A stretch of 64,000 nt of DNA from Paenibacillus helianthi. GTDB lineage: Bacteria; Bacillota; Bacilli; Paenibacillales; Paenibacillaceae. Position numbers and translations under genes: made by a program. Below, one piece after another: positions 8,490 through 18,718 of the stretch. Location: the NCBI RefSeq assembly GCF_001909055.1, contig NZ_LVWI01000002.1:538851-602850 (forward strand), given 5' to 3'. The first letter of the stretch is position 1. Each line of letters opens with the position of its first letter. The notes below the pieces were generated by a model. That model searched no databases. It was given only the letters and a program-made list of their open reading frames with translations, and was not told the origin of the DNA.

Positions 8490-9656
8490 CTATTTACTAG
8501 GTGTTGCAGACGGCTCGATCTTCTGGCCGTATTCTTTATACCACCAATCGTAGAACCACTGCTGGCCGCTCCGTATATTGATCGCTACCGTACGCTCCTC
8601 CCCCTTTACTTCATAATGGGCCACGAAATAATCCTCATGGGTATCCATAGCAATTGCGCTATTATGAATCTTAGCAGGCCGTTCTTTCTTCTCCATGGTG
8701 ATGGTCCCTGTGAGCACCTGTGACTTCCCGGTTGCAATGTCCAGAAGCTTACTATGCTGCGTATATCCATCTTTTCCATCCTCAGTATAATTGACCAGCA
8801 GTACTTCCTCTCTGTCCGGATCAATAGCCATGAAGGAATAGTATAAAGATAAAGTAAAAGATGAATCAAATGCCAGGAGTTCTCTGGGAACTATCAACTC
8901 TCCGGCCTCAGCCTTTCTGATATCTATTATGGAAAACTTGCCTGTGTTAGGTACCCGCTCTGCCCCCAGCGTATAAGTGCTGTGGGAAAACAGAAGGTAA
9001 TCTCCGGCGCCATAGATGTATCCTAAATCAAAATAGGTCTGTGCCCCGCCTGCATACAGCGGAAAAGTATATATTCTTTTGGCTGTAGCGGCTGACAGCT
9101 CCGAATGACCTTTGGGGGTCAAATACAGGGTGTATGGTTCTGTGTTATGTGTATATTTCGGCTTCATGTAATCTACCATTGGCGGTGGAGGTGACCATAC
9201 AATCCCTGCAGATGTCTCAACAGCAAAAGCCCGCGACTTATTTCGATCAAGCGGCATGGGCATATAGTACTTCAATCCGCCGATTTCAAACTCTGCGGAG
9301 CTCATGTTCAACCCTAATCCCTGTGAGGCTGCTGAAGGGGAGGGTGTGGGCTGAACCGCCGCGCCCGTGGTCTTCTCCCAGAGCGAGGACAGCTGCCCGG
9401 CAACATTTCCTTTGCCACCCAGCGGCCAGATCAGAACACCGAGCACCATGAGAGCGGCCAGGCAGGTGAGGCCGAGGTTTTTGCCGGAACGGAATTTAGA
9501 CTTCGCTTCCCCCTTACTGCCTGCAGCTGCTTCTATCCGTGCCATCAGCTCCGGGGTAAAGCCATCCTCTGCAAAAGGGCTGCGTCCGGCCTTGGTATAC
9601 CAGTCTTTTGCTCCGGTCATTACCACATTGTCTTTCTCTTCATCTCCTGATCTCAT
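8490..9656 (-). CDS. Putative membrane anti-sigma protein of the second ECF pair
   Basis: I do not recognise a named family for this 388-residue protein. It has an acidic cytoplasmic N-terminus without any zinc-binding Cys/His motif, one membrane segment at about residues 61-79 (LGLTCLAALMVLGVLIWPLG), and a large outer domain rich in Tyr and beta-type sequence (SPPPPMVDYMKPKY, LYLTPKGHSELSA, YIYGAGDYLLFSHS). Its ATG overlaps the sigma stop as ATGA, the layout of an ECF regulator pair. Its role as anti-sigma factor is inferred only from that position and topology. Confidence 0.65.
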   Translation of the reverse strand: MRSGDEEKDNVVMTGAKDWYTKAGRSPFAEDGFTPELMARIEAAAGSKGEAKSKFRSGKNLGLTCLAALMVLGVLIWPLGGKGNVAGQLSSLWEKTTGAAVQPTPSPSAASQGLGLNMSSAEFEIGGLKYYMPMPLDRNKSRAFAVETSAGIVWSPPPPMVDYMKPKYTHNTEPYTLYLTPKGHSELSAATAKRIYTFPLYAGGAQTYFDLGYIYGAGDYLLFSHSTYTLGAERVPNTGKFSIIDIRKAEAGELIVPRELLAFDSSFTLSLYYSFMAIDPDREEVLLVNYTEDGKDGYTQHSKLLDIATGKSQVLTGTITMEKKERPAKIHNSAIAMDTHEDYFVAHYEVKGEERTVAINIRSGQQWFYDWWYKEYGQKIEPSATPSK

Positions 9657-10198
9657 AAGTCCTCCTCCTTCATCGCCGCTCTAACTTTGTCCCTGGCCCG
9701 CGCCAGCCTGGATTTGACTGTCCCCTGAGCTACTCCGAGCAGAGCTGACATCTCCGCCACAGACAAGTCCTGCTGGATATCCAGCACCAGCACCTCCCGG
9801 TGCTTATCCGGCAGCGCCAGGATGATCTCCCAGATCCGGCTGACCACATGGTTGCCTAGTGCTTCTTTTTCTGCGGAAGATGCCTGCCCGGGGCCTTGCC
9901 GGTCTCCAAGCGGACTGAATCTGTGCCAGAAGCTGTTCCGTCTGAAGCTGAACGCCGTATTGCGTGTAATTGTCAGCAACCAGGTTTTTATCGTAGATTG
10001 ACCGCGGTACTTGCCGATCCCCTTGTACGCCTTCAGAAACACCTCCTGGCTGATATCATTTGCCTGCTCCCGGCTGCGGGTCAGAAAAAAAGCATAATGC
10101 CATACATCGGACCCGTAAGTCTCCATCATTTCCCGCAGCGTCATGGTTGGCGTATAGGCTACCGCATAAGGCAATTCTTTGCTCTGCATCTCTCTCAC
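9653..10198 (-). CDS. ECF RNA polymerase sigma factor, second pair
   Basis: This 181-residue group IV sigma factor has region 2 at about 25-90 (DVWHYAFFLTRSREQANDIS, FLKAYKGIGKYRGQSTIKTW, TRNTAFSFRRNS) and region 4 at about 125-175 (LALPDKHREVLVLDIQQDLS, then AEMSALLGVAQGTVKSRL). A short basic linker (FWHRFSPLGDRQGPG) joins them. It is clearly different from the sigma factor at 4419. The stop overlaps the following gene by four bases. The regulon is unknown. Confidence 0.88.
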   Translation of the reverse strand: MREMQSKELPYAVAYTPTMTLREMMETYGSDVWHYAFFLTRSREQANDISQEVFLKAYKGIGKYRGQSTIKTWLLTITRNTAFSFRRNSFWHRFSPLGDRQGPGQASSAEKEALGNHVVSRIWEIILALPDKHREVLVLDIQQDLSVAEMSALLGVAQGTVKSRLARARDKVRAAMKEEDL

Positions 10199-10303
10199 CC
10201 CTCGCCTAATAAGACTCTTCAGGCTGCAAATGGTTCCCTCCGGTTTCAGGAATAATTATAAAATCTTGGGCCAAGCACGGATTTCCCAATAAAAAAGCTA
10301 AGA

Positions 10304-12985
10304 TCAAGGAGCCTGCGGCTCCAGCTTATGTCGCACGGTGATCCCCTCCGGCCGGACCTCCATCTGGATCTCACCCTGCAGATCGGTCCGGTACACAGCG
10401 GTGCTGCTGTCAGCCAGACGCTTCAACACATCGCCATTCGGATGTCCATAGAGATTATTAACTCCTGCGGAAATTACGGCTGCACCGGGTTTCCAGAAGT
10501 TCAGCCAGGCAGCGCCCGTTGCTGTTTTGCTGCCATGATGGGCTACCTTCAGCACCTCAATCGGGCCGCTGCTTCTGATCCCGGCCTCTGTTCCGCCATG
10601 CAGAATTGCATCCTCCGCCGCCTTATCCATATCCCCTGTAAAAAGAAAACTCCGGCCGTTCATCTGCAGCCGGAAGGCGACGGATTCGTGATTCTGTTCC
10701 TCCACCTCCGGAAGCACGGCCTCCCCTGCCTTGTGCGGGTCCGGCCAGAGGAACATCAGCTCCGTCTTGTCATCCGGAGCGAGTACCTGCCCCTGCTGCA
10801 CCGGATACAGCCGGACGCCTGCCGTAAGCGCTGTATTCATTAGCTTGCTGTAGTGCTCCCCCTTGGCCAATGTTCCATTGAACAGCAGTGCCGAGACGGG
10901 TAGTCCCTCAAGCACCGCCTGGAGTCCTCCGGCATGGTCCTGATCGCCATGAGTCAGAATGATGGCGTCCAGCCTGTGAATGCCCCTCTGCTTCAAAAGC
11001 GGCAGCAGGGTTTTGGCTCCAACCTCGAACGGGCTTCGGCGGACGCGCCATGCTTCCTTTTTGCCAAAGCTGACAGTGCCTCCACCATCCACGAGAATAT
11101 GGGCTCCACCTGGGGTGGTGATCAAAATACTGTCGCCCTGCCCAACATCCAGATAGCTCACCCGTCCGGCACCGCCCAGGTGCTCCGAGTGATAGCCCCG
11201 ATACAACAGCAGAACCATTGCAGCTATACCGATTAGGATAGCCCTTCCGCTCCAGCGCAAGGAGTCCGGCATCTGAAAGTGCAGTTGCTCCGCATTACTC
11301 CCGGCTCCGCTCCATATCCCTGCACGCCTTATTCCTCTGCCATCCGCCGGTTGATCCAGCGCCGCCAGCGGCTTCGTTTCATCCTCCATGGCCTGTGGAG
11401 CCAGCCGCGCTTCTGTACGCCGCTGCATGGTGTAGAGCACACCATAGAGGAGGCCATAATACAACCCCATCCACAGCAAAGTAGGAGAGCTCCAGATCGT
11501 TACACCCCCGGACCATCCATTTGTCCACTCCACAGCGCGAAAAGTGGCATCATTCAGCAGTTCAGCAACATGAGCGGTTACACCAGCAGCCGTATCCCAG
11601 AGCCGGCTAAGCAGCAGCGCAAGTGTCCCCACCGGCAGCACCAGGAACGTAATAAAAGGGACAAATACCAAATTAGCAGCGAAGGAGAGCAATGAAAACT
11701 GATTAAAATAGAAGATGGTCAGCGGAAAAGACACCAGCTGTGCAATCAAAGTAACGGACACGGCACCGCCCAGCCAGCGGGGCAGTCTGCGCAGCAGCGG
11801 GTTCACCAGAGGAACATAGATCATGAGTCCTGCCGTCACGAGAAAAGAGAGCTGAAAGCTTACGCTAAGCAGCAAATACGGATTCCAGACCAGCATGATC
11901 AGCGCCGCGGCTGCGAGAATATTCATCCCGTCCTTCAGCATGCCGAACCGGGCAGCCAGCAGGGCAATCATACTCATGATGCCTGCCCGCACAATGGATG
12001 GCCCGGCACCGGACAGCAGCACATATACAGGCACTAGTAGTAGAGTGACAGTGAGGGCTGTCTCTCTGGTAAGGCGGCAGCGTCTAAGGATGAACAAGAT
12101 CACGCCGACATACACCGCGACATGCATTCCTGAGATCGCCAGAATATGCGTCAGACCCAGCTGCGAGAACTGCTTGAATGTTTCCTCATCCAAATCGTCC
12201 TGTATGCCCAGGACCAGGCCTTTCATATATCCTGCATGCGGCTCCCGGAACAAGTGGTCCATCTCCGCCCCAAGGGCAGCCCGCACCGTATCGTTCCAGC
12301 GCAGAATGCTGGCAGGGCGCCAGGAGGCAGGAGGCGAAGCCTGTACGCTTGCCGTACCTTCCCCCTTGAGCAGCCAGTGAATTCTCTGCGTCAGCAAATA
12401 GGAGCGGTAATCATAACCGCCGAAATTCCGCGCCTCCCCCGGCTGCTCCAGCTCTCCCTGAATGACTACCCGATCTCCTCTCTTCCATCCGGCAGCCACA
12501 GCAATCTCCGGTTCAGCCTGAAGCTTGATTTGTACAGCGATCCGTTCGCCTGCCGCATCTGCTCCCGGGTCCCGGTCCGCCCGCTGATTCTGCGCAAAAA
12601 CTTTTTCGCCGGTTCCGCTTAGCCCCATCCGTGACAGCTTCACCGTAAAGCTCACACGGTCTCCATCCCGCTCCACAGGGGAGACGATTACTCCATCCGC
12701 GCTTACATAAGACTCATTCAGCTCTGTCTCCGATTGTTCCCATGCACCCGGAAGCAGACTGACATTTCTTCCTTCGTTCCATTCCCAGTACAGGGCAGCC
12801 GCAACCATTGACAGTCCTAACACTACAGCGATTTTCCACCCGCTTCTCCCGCTGGCAGCACCGATTGCAAGCAGCAGCAGACCACCCGCTATGTACATTA
12901 AAAGCTCATGCCCCGAAAACAAGCAGCCCGCTACACTGCCCGCGACCCAGCACACTGCAAAGCTTAACAGCGGCCTTTTTTTCAT
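10304..12985 (-). CDS. comEC: DNA uptake channel protein ComEC/Rec2
   Basis: ComEC forms the membrane channel through which single-stranded DNA enters competent cells. The 893-residue protein has N-terminal membrane segments and a soluble OB-like region (about 60-200), a multi-pass Competence domain (about 230-530, containing GLTHILAISGMHVAVYVGV), and a C-terminal metallo-beta-lactamase-like domain (about 595-885) with GQGDSILITTPGG, THGDQDHAGG and AHHGSKTATG. The MBL motifs look intact, consistent with the proposed nuclease. GAGGAGGAA precedes the ATG. It follows comEB but is separated from it by a terminator. Confidence 0.95.
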   Translation of the reverse strand: MKKRPLLSFAVCWVAGSVAGCLFSGHELLMYIAGGLLLLAIGAASGRSGWKIAVVLGLSMVAAALYWEWNEGRNVSLLPGAWEQSETELNESYVSADGVIVSPVERDGDRVSFTVKLSRMGLSGTGEKVFAQNQRADRDPGADAAGERIAVQIKLQAEPEIAVAAGWKRGDRVVIQGELEQPGEARNFGGYDYRSYLLTQRIHWLLKGEGTASVQASPPASWRPASILRWNDTVRAALGAEMDHLFREPHAGYMKGLVLGIQDDLDEETFKQFSQLGLTHILAISGMHVAVYVGVILFILRRCRLTRETALTVTLLLVPVYVLLSGAGPSIVRAGIMSMIALLAARFGMLKDGMNILAAAALIMLVWNPYLLLSVSFQLSFLVTAGLMIYVPLVNPLLRRLPRWLGGAVSVTLIAQLVSFPLTIFYFNQFSLLSFAANLVFVPFITFLVLPVGTLALLLSRLWDTAAGVTAHVAELLNDATFRAVEWTNGWSGGVTIWSSPTLLWMGLYYGLLYGVLYTMQRRTEARLAPQAMEDETKPLAALDQPADGRGIRRAGIWSGAGSNAEQLHFQMPDSLRWSGRAILIGIAAMVLLLYRGYHSEHLGGAGRVSYLDVGQGDSILITTPGGAHILVDGGGTVSFGKKEAWRVRRSPFEVGAKTLLPLLKQRGIHRLDAIILTHGDQDHAGGLQAVLEGLPVSALLFNGTLAKGEHYSKLMNTALTAGVRLYPVQQGQVLAPDDKTELMFLWPDPHKAGEAVLPEVEEQNHESVAFRLQMNGRSFLFTGDMDKAAEDAILHGGTEAGIRSSGPIEVLKVAHHGSKTATGAAWLNFWKPGAAVISAGVNNLYGHPNGDVLKRLADSSTAVYRTDLQGEIQMEVRPEGITVRHKLEPQAP

Positions 12986-13063
12986 CCATATTCCTCCTCG
13001 TATTTGAATATTGTAGTCCTCATAGCCGTAAGCGAACTGTGACTCTTACATGCGGATGCAGCC

Positions 13064-13110
13064 AAAAAAGAACCCCTGCATACGCAACAATCGCGTGTAC
13101 AGAGGTTCTT
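13064..13110 (-). terminator. Terminator between comEB and comEC
   Basis: GGTTCTT/AAGAACC arms with further pairing of GCGTGT and ATACGC close a hairpin that on the minus strand runs into TTTTTTGG. It would end or attenuate the comEB transcript before comEC. Confidence 0.75.
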
Positions 13111-13151
13111 CCCCTGATGCTTATCTTTATTTCAGTTAATGCGCCTTCCTG

Positions 13152-13670
13152 TTATTCCGAGACAGTGATCATCGTTTCCTTGGGCGGCTCATAATTCTCC
13201 AATTGCCGGAAGATGATGCCTTTGGAGCCCAGCATGGCCTCCACCTTCTCCATATCTTTGCGGTAAGGGCGCAGATAGACGATCTCTACAATTCCGCTGT
13301 TGGCCAGCATATTGGCACAGGTCCAGCAAGGTTCGTCCGTGACATAGACAGTGCTGCCCTCCCGGTCGCTCCGGTCTGTGAACAGCAGCAGATTCTGCTC
13401 GGCGTGAATGGTGCGGATGCAGCGCTGCTTCATCACCATCGTCTCCACACCATTAACCACTTCACGTTCATATTGCTCCGAGACCATGCAGCCTGCTTCT
13501 GAGCAATCCGGCACACCCATTGGGGCGCCATTATAGGCTGTGCCCAGCAGCTTCTTGCCCTGTACCAGAACCGCACCGACATGGCGGCGGGAGCAACGCG
13601 AACGTGTGGAGACCATGCAGGCAATATCCATGAAGTAAGTATCCCAATTTTTGCGGTAGGCTACAGTCAT
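13152..13670 (-). CDS. comEB: dCMP deaminase-like ComE operon protein 2
   Basis: A 172-residue zinc-dependent deoxycytidylate deaminase-family protein, converting dCMP to dUMP. The zinc and proton-shuttle motif HAEQNLLLF and the PCWTCANML motif are present, after the N-terminal SRCSRRHVGAVLV segment. Length is slightly under that of Bacillus ComEB. GTGGAG precedes the ATG. The gene keeps its place in the comE cluster, although in Bacillus comEB is not required for transformation. A terminator-like hairpin follows, so co-expression with comEC may be partial. Confidence 0.92.
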   Translation of the reverse strand: MTVAYRKNWDTYFMDIACMVSTRSRCSRRHVGAVLVQGKKLLGTAYNGAPMGVPDCSEAGCMVSEQYEREVVNGVETMVMKQRCIRTIHAEQNLLLFTDRSDREGSTVYVTDEPCWTCANMLANSGIVEIVYLRPYRKDMEKVEAMLGSKGIIFRQLENYEPPKETMITVSE

Positions 13671-13828
13671 TAGTTATCTCCACTTTCTCTTTGATAGTTG
13701 TTCATTATTGTAGCATATTGCGGCGGTGTTTCACTAGGACATCGGATACGGAAAAACCTGTCCCTTCCGCTTTAATTAGCACAGTCTGCTTAATGAATAT
13801 CAGACCTGCAATAGCTGCTTCGCCTAGC

Positions 13829-14503
13829 TTAAAAAGCTACCAGCGGTTTCAGCTTTTCCAGCATCTTCGGCCCGATTCCCTTCACCCCACCCAAATCCGC
13901 TAAGCTGCGAAAAGCCCCCTTGCTGCTGCGGTAGTCTATAATCGCCTGCGCCTTCTTCTCCCCAATGCCAGGCAGATTCATCAGGGCAGCAGCATCTGCT
14001 GTGTTAACATTTATTTTGCCTTCTGCGGAAGCCTGCCCTGAAGGTACTGTGCTCCCCGAAGCATCTGCTTCGCTTGCAACTGCTGTGGCTGCTGCGCCGT
14101 TCCCTGCTGCTGCTGTTCCGCTGGACCCTGCGGTTCCCGCGTTGCTTTCAATAGATGCTCCCGTAGCTCCAACCCCTGCGGTTCCAGTTGATTCGGCCGC
14201 ATTGTCCCCTGCCGCTGGCCTACCTCCTGTCACCGTACCTCCAGCCACATCGCCTGTTACCACGGCATCTGCTCTTTCACCCTTATTCTGTTCATCTGTT
14301 TGATCCCCAATGCCCTTCTCATTTTTCCCACCAGCGGCTACTGCTGTACCCGGCTCGTCCGCTGTGCCCAGCGCCTGGGCCATACTGATGTTCAGCGTCT
14401 CCCAACCGCCGATGCCCTTATTCTCTTCCCGGTCCGCCGCCCATACCAATCCACCACTAAGCAGGGCAGCAGCGAATACCGAAGCTATTCCTTTTATATT
14501 CAT
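13829..14503 (-). CDS. comEA: Competence DNA receptor ComEA, unusual long linker
   Basis: ComEA binds double-stranded DNA outside the membrane and hands it to ComEC. The 224-residue protein starts at the ATG preceded by GGAGGA (14512-14517 on the minus strand). It has a membrane anchor at about residues 5-22, then about 130 residues of low-complexity Ala/Gly/Thr/Ser sequence, and a C-terminal double helix-hairpin-helix (INVNTADAAALMNLPGIGEK, then GAFRSLADLGGVKGIGPKML). The SLBB domain usual in Bacillus ComEA is not visible; the flexible linker seems to replace it. Confidence 0.9.
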   Translation of the reverse strand: MNIKGIASVFAAALLSGGLVWAADREENKGIGGWETLNISMAQALGTADEPGTAVAAGGKNEKGIGDQTDEQNKGERADAVVTGDVAGGTVTGGRPAAGDNAAESTGTAGVGATGASIESNAGTAGSSGTAAAGNGAAATAVASEADASGSTVPSGQASAEGKINVNTADAAALMNLPGIGEKKAQAIIDYRSSKGAFRSLADLGGVKGIGPKMLEKLKPLVAF

Positions 14504-14666
14504 ATCCTTGTCCTCCTCTAAAAAATAATTTATGGTAAACAACTATCCACCCGTATATTTTCAAAAATACAGTTGAAACCTGTCATTTGTCCAAGACTCC
14601 TGCGCATACATTTAACGAAGAGTATTCCTGCAAGGCCATAGCCATACCGAAAGGAGGGTACCCTAG

Positions 14667-15515
14667 ATGAAGGTGGGATTTATCGGAACGGGCAGCATGG
14701 GCAGTCTGCTTATAGACGCCTTCCTGTCTTCGGGTGCGCTTGAGCCATGTGATGTGCTGGCCAGCAACCGCAGCCCGAACAGGCTTCTGCAGCTTCAAAA
14801 ACGCCATCCGGACATCACCATCGGCAGCAACAGGGAAACTGCGGACGGAAGCGATATCGTCTTCCTCTGTGTTAAACCGTTGGAATTCAAATCCCTGACT
14901 GATGAAATCTCTTCTTGCCTGCGGAGCGAACAGATAGTTGTATCGATCACCAGCCCAGTGATGCTATACCATCTGGAATCCGCGCTGCCGTCCAAAATAG
15001 CCAAAATCATTCCCAGCATCACCCACTGTGCCAAAAGCGGAACTTCACTTTGCATATTCGGCAGCAGGCTCACTAAACAAGATCGGCTCCTGCTGCTGAA
15101 GCTGCTGTCTTTCATAGGGGTTCCACTGGAAATTCAGGAAAGGCATACCCGGATTGCCTCTGATTTCTCCAGCTGCGGTCCCGCGTTCATCAGTTTTTTT
15201 CTTGAGCGGTGGATTGAAGCCGCTGTTGAGGCTACAGGCATAGATGAAGTCCTGCTTGGCCGGCTCGCAGGTGAAATGCTGCTAGGCACAGGTAAACTGC
15301 TGACCGAAGGTAATTTCACTCCACAGGAACTGCAGGAACGGGTAGCCGTACGCGGTGGCATTACAGCGGAAGCACTGAGCCACTTGCGGACCAGTCTGGA
15401 AGGGGTTTTTGAGCAGCTGATCCTCACCACACACGATAAATTCGATGAAGATGTCGAAAAGCTGGACACCTTATTCGGTCTGGGTGGCATCGTTCAGGGG
15501 CCGCTCGACCGTTAG
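14667..15515 (+). CDS. comER: Late competence protein ComER (pyrroline-5-carboxylate reductase-like)
   Basis: This 282-residue protein has an N-terminal Rossmann fold (MKVGFIGTGSMGSLLIDAFL) and the ProC-family C-terminal helical dimerisation region (AVRGGITAEALSHLRTSLEG). ComER is transcribed opposite comEA in Bacillus, exactly as here; its role there is regulatory and linked to sporulation and biofilm rather than proline synthesis. AAAGGAGGGT lies directly before the ATG. Active-site details for P5C reduction cannot be judged by eye, so enzymatic activity is left open. Confidence 0.88.
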   Translation: MKVGFIGTGSMGSLLIDAFLSSGALEPCDVLASNRSPNRLLQLQKRHPDITIGSNRETADGSDIVFLCVKPLEFKSLTDEISSCLRSEQIVVSITSPVMLYHLESALPSKIAKIIPSITHCAKSGTSLCIFGSRLTKQDRLLLLKLLSFIGVPLEIQERHTRIASDFSSCGPAFISFFLERWIEAAVEATGIDEVLLGRLAGEMLLGTGKLLTEGNFTPQELQERVAVRGGITAEALSHLRTSLEGVFEQLILTTHDKFDEDVEKLDTLFGLGGIVQGPLDR

Positions 15516-15564
15516 AATCCCTCCACCGGCATGGAACCGGCACCCTGCTGCCAAAACCAAGAAA

Positions 15565-15597
15565 GCCCGCAGCACGGATTACTCCGTTGCTGCGGGC
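15565..15597 (-). terminator. leuS terminator
   Basis: GCCCGCAGCA-GGA and TCC-TGCTGCGGGC form a long GC-rich stem 18 bases past the leuS stop, followed on the minus strand by TTTCTTGG. Confidence 0.85.
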
Positions 15598-15614
15598 AGA
15601 ATTGCGTTCTTCGC

Positions 15615-18068
15615 TTAACCCACTACTATATTGACCAGCTTGCCTGGAACCGCGATGATCTTGCGTACGGTTTTGCCCTCGACGGCTGCCTTCACATTCG
15701 GAAGCGACAGCGCATGGTTCTGCATATCATCTTGACCCATGTCCTGCGGGATCAGTGCACGCTGTACGATTTTACCATTTACCTGAACAACGATTTCCAC
15801 TTCAGCATCTACAGTCAACGCTTCATCATAAGCCGGCCAAGCCACATAGCTGATGCTGCCTTCATGACCGAGCAGCTGCCACAGCTCCTCCGCGATATGT
15901 GGTGCGAGTGGCGACAGCATCTGTACGAAATGCTCTGCAGCTTCAGCGGACAAGGTCTCCTGCTTGTAAGCATCGTTGATGAAGATCATCAGCTGGCTGA
16001 TCGCTGTATTGAAGCGCAGGTGCTCGAAGTCCTCCGTGACCTTCTTGAGTGTCTTGTGCCAGGTCCGTTTGAACTCGTCGGTACCGCCATCCGGGGTAAT
16101 TTTCGCACTGATGCTGCCGTCCTCATTCACGAACAGGCGCCATACGCGGGAGAGGAAGCGGTGAATGCCTTCCACACCTTTTTCATTCCATGGCTTCGTC
16201 GCTTCCAGCGGCCCCATGAACATCTCATAGACACGCAGCGTATCCGCGCCATATGCCTCCACAATTTCATCCGGGTTAATGACATTGCCGCGCGACTTGC
16301 TCATCTTCTCATTGTTATTCCCCAGGATCATGCCTTGATTCACCAGCTTATGGAACGGTTCCTTCGTATCCACTACACCAATGTCGTACAGAACCTTATG
16401 CCAAAAGCGTGCGTACAGCAGATGCAGTACTGCATGCTCGGCTCCGCCGATGTACAGGTCAACGGGCAGCCATTCCTTCTGCTTCTCCGGTGAACACAGC
16501 TCCTTGTCATTACGCGGATCGATATAACGCAGGTAGTACCAGCAGCTGCCGGCCCATTGCGGCATGGTGTTCGTCTCGCGGCGTGCCTTCATGCCGGTCT
16601 CCGGATCTATCGTTTCAACCCACTCCGTCACATTGGCCAGCGGGGATTCTCCTGTGCCTGAAGGGCGGATGGAATCCACTTCCGGCAGCAGCAGCGGCAG
16701 CTGATCTACAGGGACCGTCTTCATCGTGCCGTCTTCCAGGTGCAGAATCGGAATCGGCTCGCCCCAATAGCGTTGGCGGCTGAACAGCCAGTCGCGCAGG
16801 CGGTAGGTTACTTTGCCTTTGCCGCTGCCTTTTTCCTCAAGCCAGGTGATCATCTTCGCAATCGCTTCTTTATTGTCCAGACCATTCAGGAATTCGGAAT
16901 TCACATGAGGTCCGTCGCCGCTGTAAGCCTCTTCTCCGACATTTCCGCCCTGTACTACTTCAACGATCTTCAGATCAAACTGCTTGGCGAATTCCCAGTC
17001 GCGTGTGTCATGTCCCGGCACCGCCATGATGGCTCCCGTTCCATATCCGGCAAGCACATAATCAGCGATCCAGATCGGCACCTGAGCACCATTCACCGGA
17101 TTAACGGCGTAAGCACCCGTGAAGACACCGGATTTCTCTTTAGCCAGATCCGTACGTTCAAGGTCGCTCTTGCGTGAAGCCTTGTCGCGGTATTCCGATA
17201 CTGCCGCCTTCTGCTCATCTGTTGTAATAAGATCAACCAGCTTATGCTCCGGTGCCAGTACACAGTAGCTTGCTCCGAACAAAGTATCCGGGCGGGTCGT
17301 GAATACCTCCAGACTGGCATCATGACCTTCAATGGCAAAAATCACTTCGGCACCCGTCGACTTGCCAATCCAGTTGCGCTGCATATCCTTGATGCTTTCT
17401 TCCCAGTCCAGCTCTTCCAGATCCTCAAGCAGGCGTTCAGCGTACTCCGTAATTTTCAGAATCCACTGGCGCATCGGTCTGCGGACCACAGGATGGCCGC
17501 CGCGCTCGCTTTTTCCGTCGATAACCTCTTCGTTTGCCAGAACCGTTCCCAGTGCTTCACACCAGTTGACCGACACCTCTGCCACATAGGCCAAGCCACG
17601 GTTGTACAGCTGGATAAAAATCCACTGTGTCCATTTGTAATACTCCGGATCGGTTGTGCTGATCTCGCGGTCCCAGTCATAGGAGAAGCCCAGCGATTTG
17701 ATCTGCCGGCGAAAATTATCAATGTTCTTCACTGTAATCTCGCGTGGATGCTGTCCGGTATCCATCGCATACTGCTCTGCCGGAAGTCCGAAGGCATCCC
17801 AGCCCATCGGGTGCAGCACATTGTAGCCGCGCATCCGTTTGTAGCGGGAGACAATGTCTGTCGCCGTGTAGCCTTCCGGGTGGCCTACATGCAGCCCTGC
17901 GCCTGAAGGATACGGGAACATATCCAGTGCGTAGAATTTTGGCTTGTTAACCTCTTCACCTGTCTTGAACGTCTTGTTCTCATCCCAGAACTTCTGCCAT
18001 TTCGGCTCAATCACCTGGGCGCGGTAGCCTGTGGGGGCTGTTGTGCTTGCTGCTTTGTTGTCGCTCAT
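15615..18068 (-). CDS. leuS: Leucyl-tRNA synthetase
   Basis: This class I synthetase of 817 residues charges tRNA(Leu). The HIGH-type signature appears as HVGHPEG near residue 50 and the KMSKS signature as [12 protein letters not shown] near residue 580; the inserted editing domain holds the ATGA-type [19 protein letters not shown] segment with its conserved aspartate. Length is normal for the bacterial type. AAGGAGGAG precedes the ATG. A T-box leader with CUC specifier and sigma-A promoter lies upstream. In Bacillus leuS is not found beside comER, so its presence here marks a local rearrangement. Confidence 0.98.
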   Translation of the reverse strand: MSDNKAASTTAPTGYRAQVIEPKWQKFWDENKTFKTGEEVNKPKFYALDMFPYPSGAGLHVGHPEGYTATDIVSRYKRMRGYNVLHPMGWDAFGLPAEQYAMDTGQHPREITVKNIDNFRRQIKSLGFSYDWDREISTTDPEYYKWTQWIFIQLYNRGLAYVAEVSVNWCEALGTVLANEEVIDGKSERGGHPVVRRPMRQWILKITEYAERLLEDLEELDWEESIKDMQRNWIGKSTGAEVIFAIEGHDASLEVFTTRPDTLFGASYCVLAPEHKLVDLITTDEQKAAVSEYRDKASRKSDLERTDLAKEKSGVFTGAYAVNPVNGAQVPIWIADYVLAGYGTGAIMAVPGHDTRDWEFAKQFDLKIVEVVQGGNVGEEAYSGDGPHVNSEFLNGLDNKEAIAKMITWLEEKGSGKGKVTYRLRDWLFSRQRYWGEPIPILHLEDGTMKTVPVDQLPLLLPEVDSIRPSGTGESPLANVTEWVETIDPETGMKARRETNTMPQWAGSCWYYLRYIDPRNDKELCSPEKQKEWLPVDLYIGGAEHAVLHLLYARFWHKVLYDIGVVDTKEPFHKLVNQGMILGNNNEKMSKSRGNVINPDEIVEAYGADTLRVYEMFMGPLEATKPWNEKGVEGIHRFLSRVWRLFVNEDGSISAKITPDGGTDEFKRTWHKTLKKVTEDFEHLRFNTAISQLMIFINDAYKQETLSAEAAEHFVQMLSPLAPHIAEELWQLLGHEGSISYVAWPAYDEALTVDAEVEIVVQVNGKIVQRALIPQDMGQDDMQNHALSLPNVKAAVEGKTVRKIIAVPGKLVNIVVG

Positions 18069-18170
18069 TGTATGCTCCTCCTTGGAGTGTTGCTTACTTA
18101 GTTAAAACTGCTGCGCTTAAAAGAACGCCAGGGAATGAACTCTACTGCAAAAAAGTTTTGGGCTTCCGAT

Positions 18171-18232
18171 CGCTGTTATTCTCTGATTTCTTGATTTGAA
18201 CCGCTCTATGCGGTAGAAATCCGAGAATAGCG
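18171..18232. repeat. Dispersed hairpin repeat, family B, copy 1
   Basis: A nested inverted repeat: CGC/GCG, TATTCTC (18177-18183)/GAGAATA (18223-18229), GATTTCT (18185-18191)/AGAAATC (18215-18221), and an inner CCG/CGG. A second element with the same architecture but different stem bases lies at 63819-63878. It occupies the gap between the leuS start and its T-box terminator. Confidence 0.6.
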
Positions 18233-18417
18233 CATGCTTCCGATGTGAGCTTTCCTTGGGAAAGCTTTCAGGCGAACACTTTGTTTCTACAGCTCCAAAA
18301 TTTTTTTTCGTTCCGTTTCCCTGTTACTTTTTAAATCCACCCGTTTTGCCTGACGGGCAGCCAAGTCCAAGATCAGCTCAGGATTCGCTGTTCCGCTGGA
18401 CTTGGCCCCAATACCGC

Positions 18418-18705
18418 AAAAAAACCTCCCATCCCTAGCGTATTATCGCTAGGGACGAGAGGTTTGAATTCCCGTGGTACCACCCTAGTTAGCGGCTGGA
18501 TATACTTTACCCTGCCACTCACTTTGACACCCGGTAACGGGGGTGAATCGACGACGGTTCAGGCGCGGTCTTCAAGCCTCTGCTTGCGGACCCTGCGGCT
18601 TAACGCCGTTACTCCGAGGTGAGTTCATTCTTCTCCGTTAACCGGCTCGCACCCTGTGCCGGCTCTCTGCAATAACGGTCTCACGAATTAATACTCCTCT
18701 TCATC
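18418..18705 (-). promoter_or_regulatory. T-box leader of leuS (specifier CUC)
   Basis: On the minus strand the T-box core AGGGTGGTACCACGGG (18486-18471) precedes a terminator hairpin with CCTAGCG/CGCTAGG arms and a T run (18464-18418). Stem I begins near 18700 with GATGAAGAGGAGTA. The specifier loop reads UGAA-CUC-A, placing a leucine codon at 18623-18621. Uncharged tRNA(Leu) would stabilise the antiterminator and allow leuS transcription. Confidence 0.93.
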
Positions 18706-18718
18706 GCACTGCTATGCT

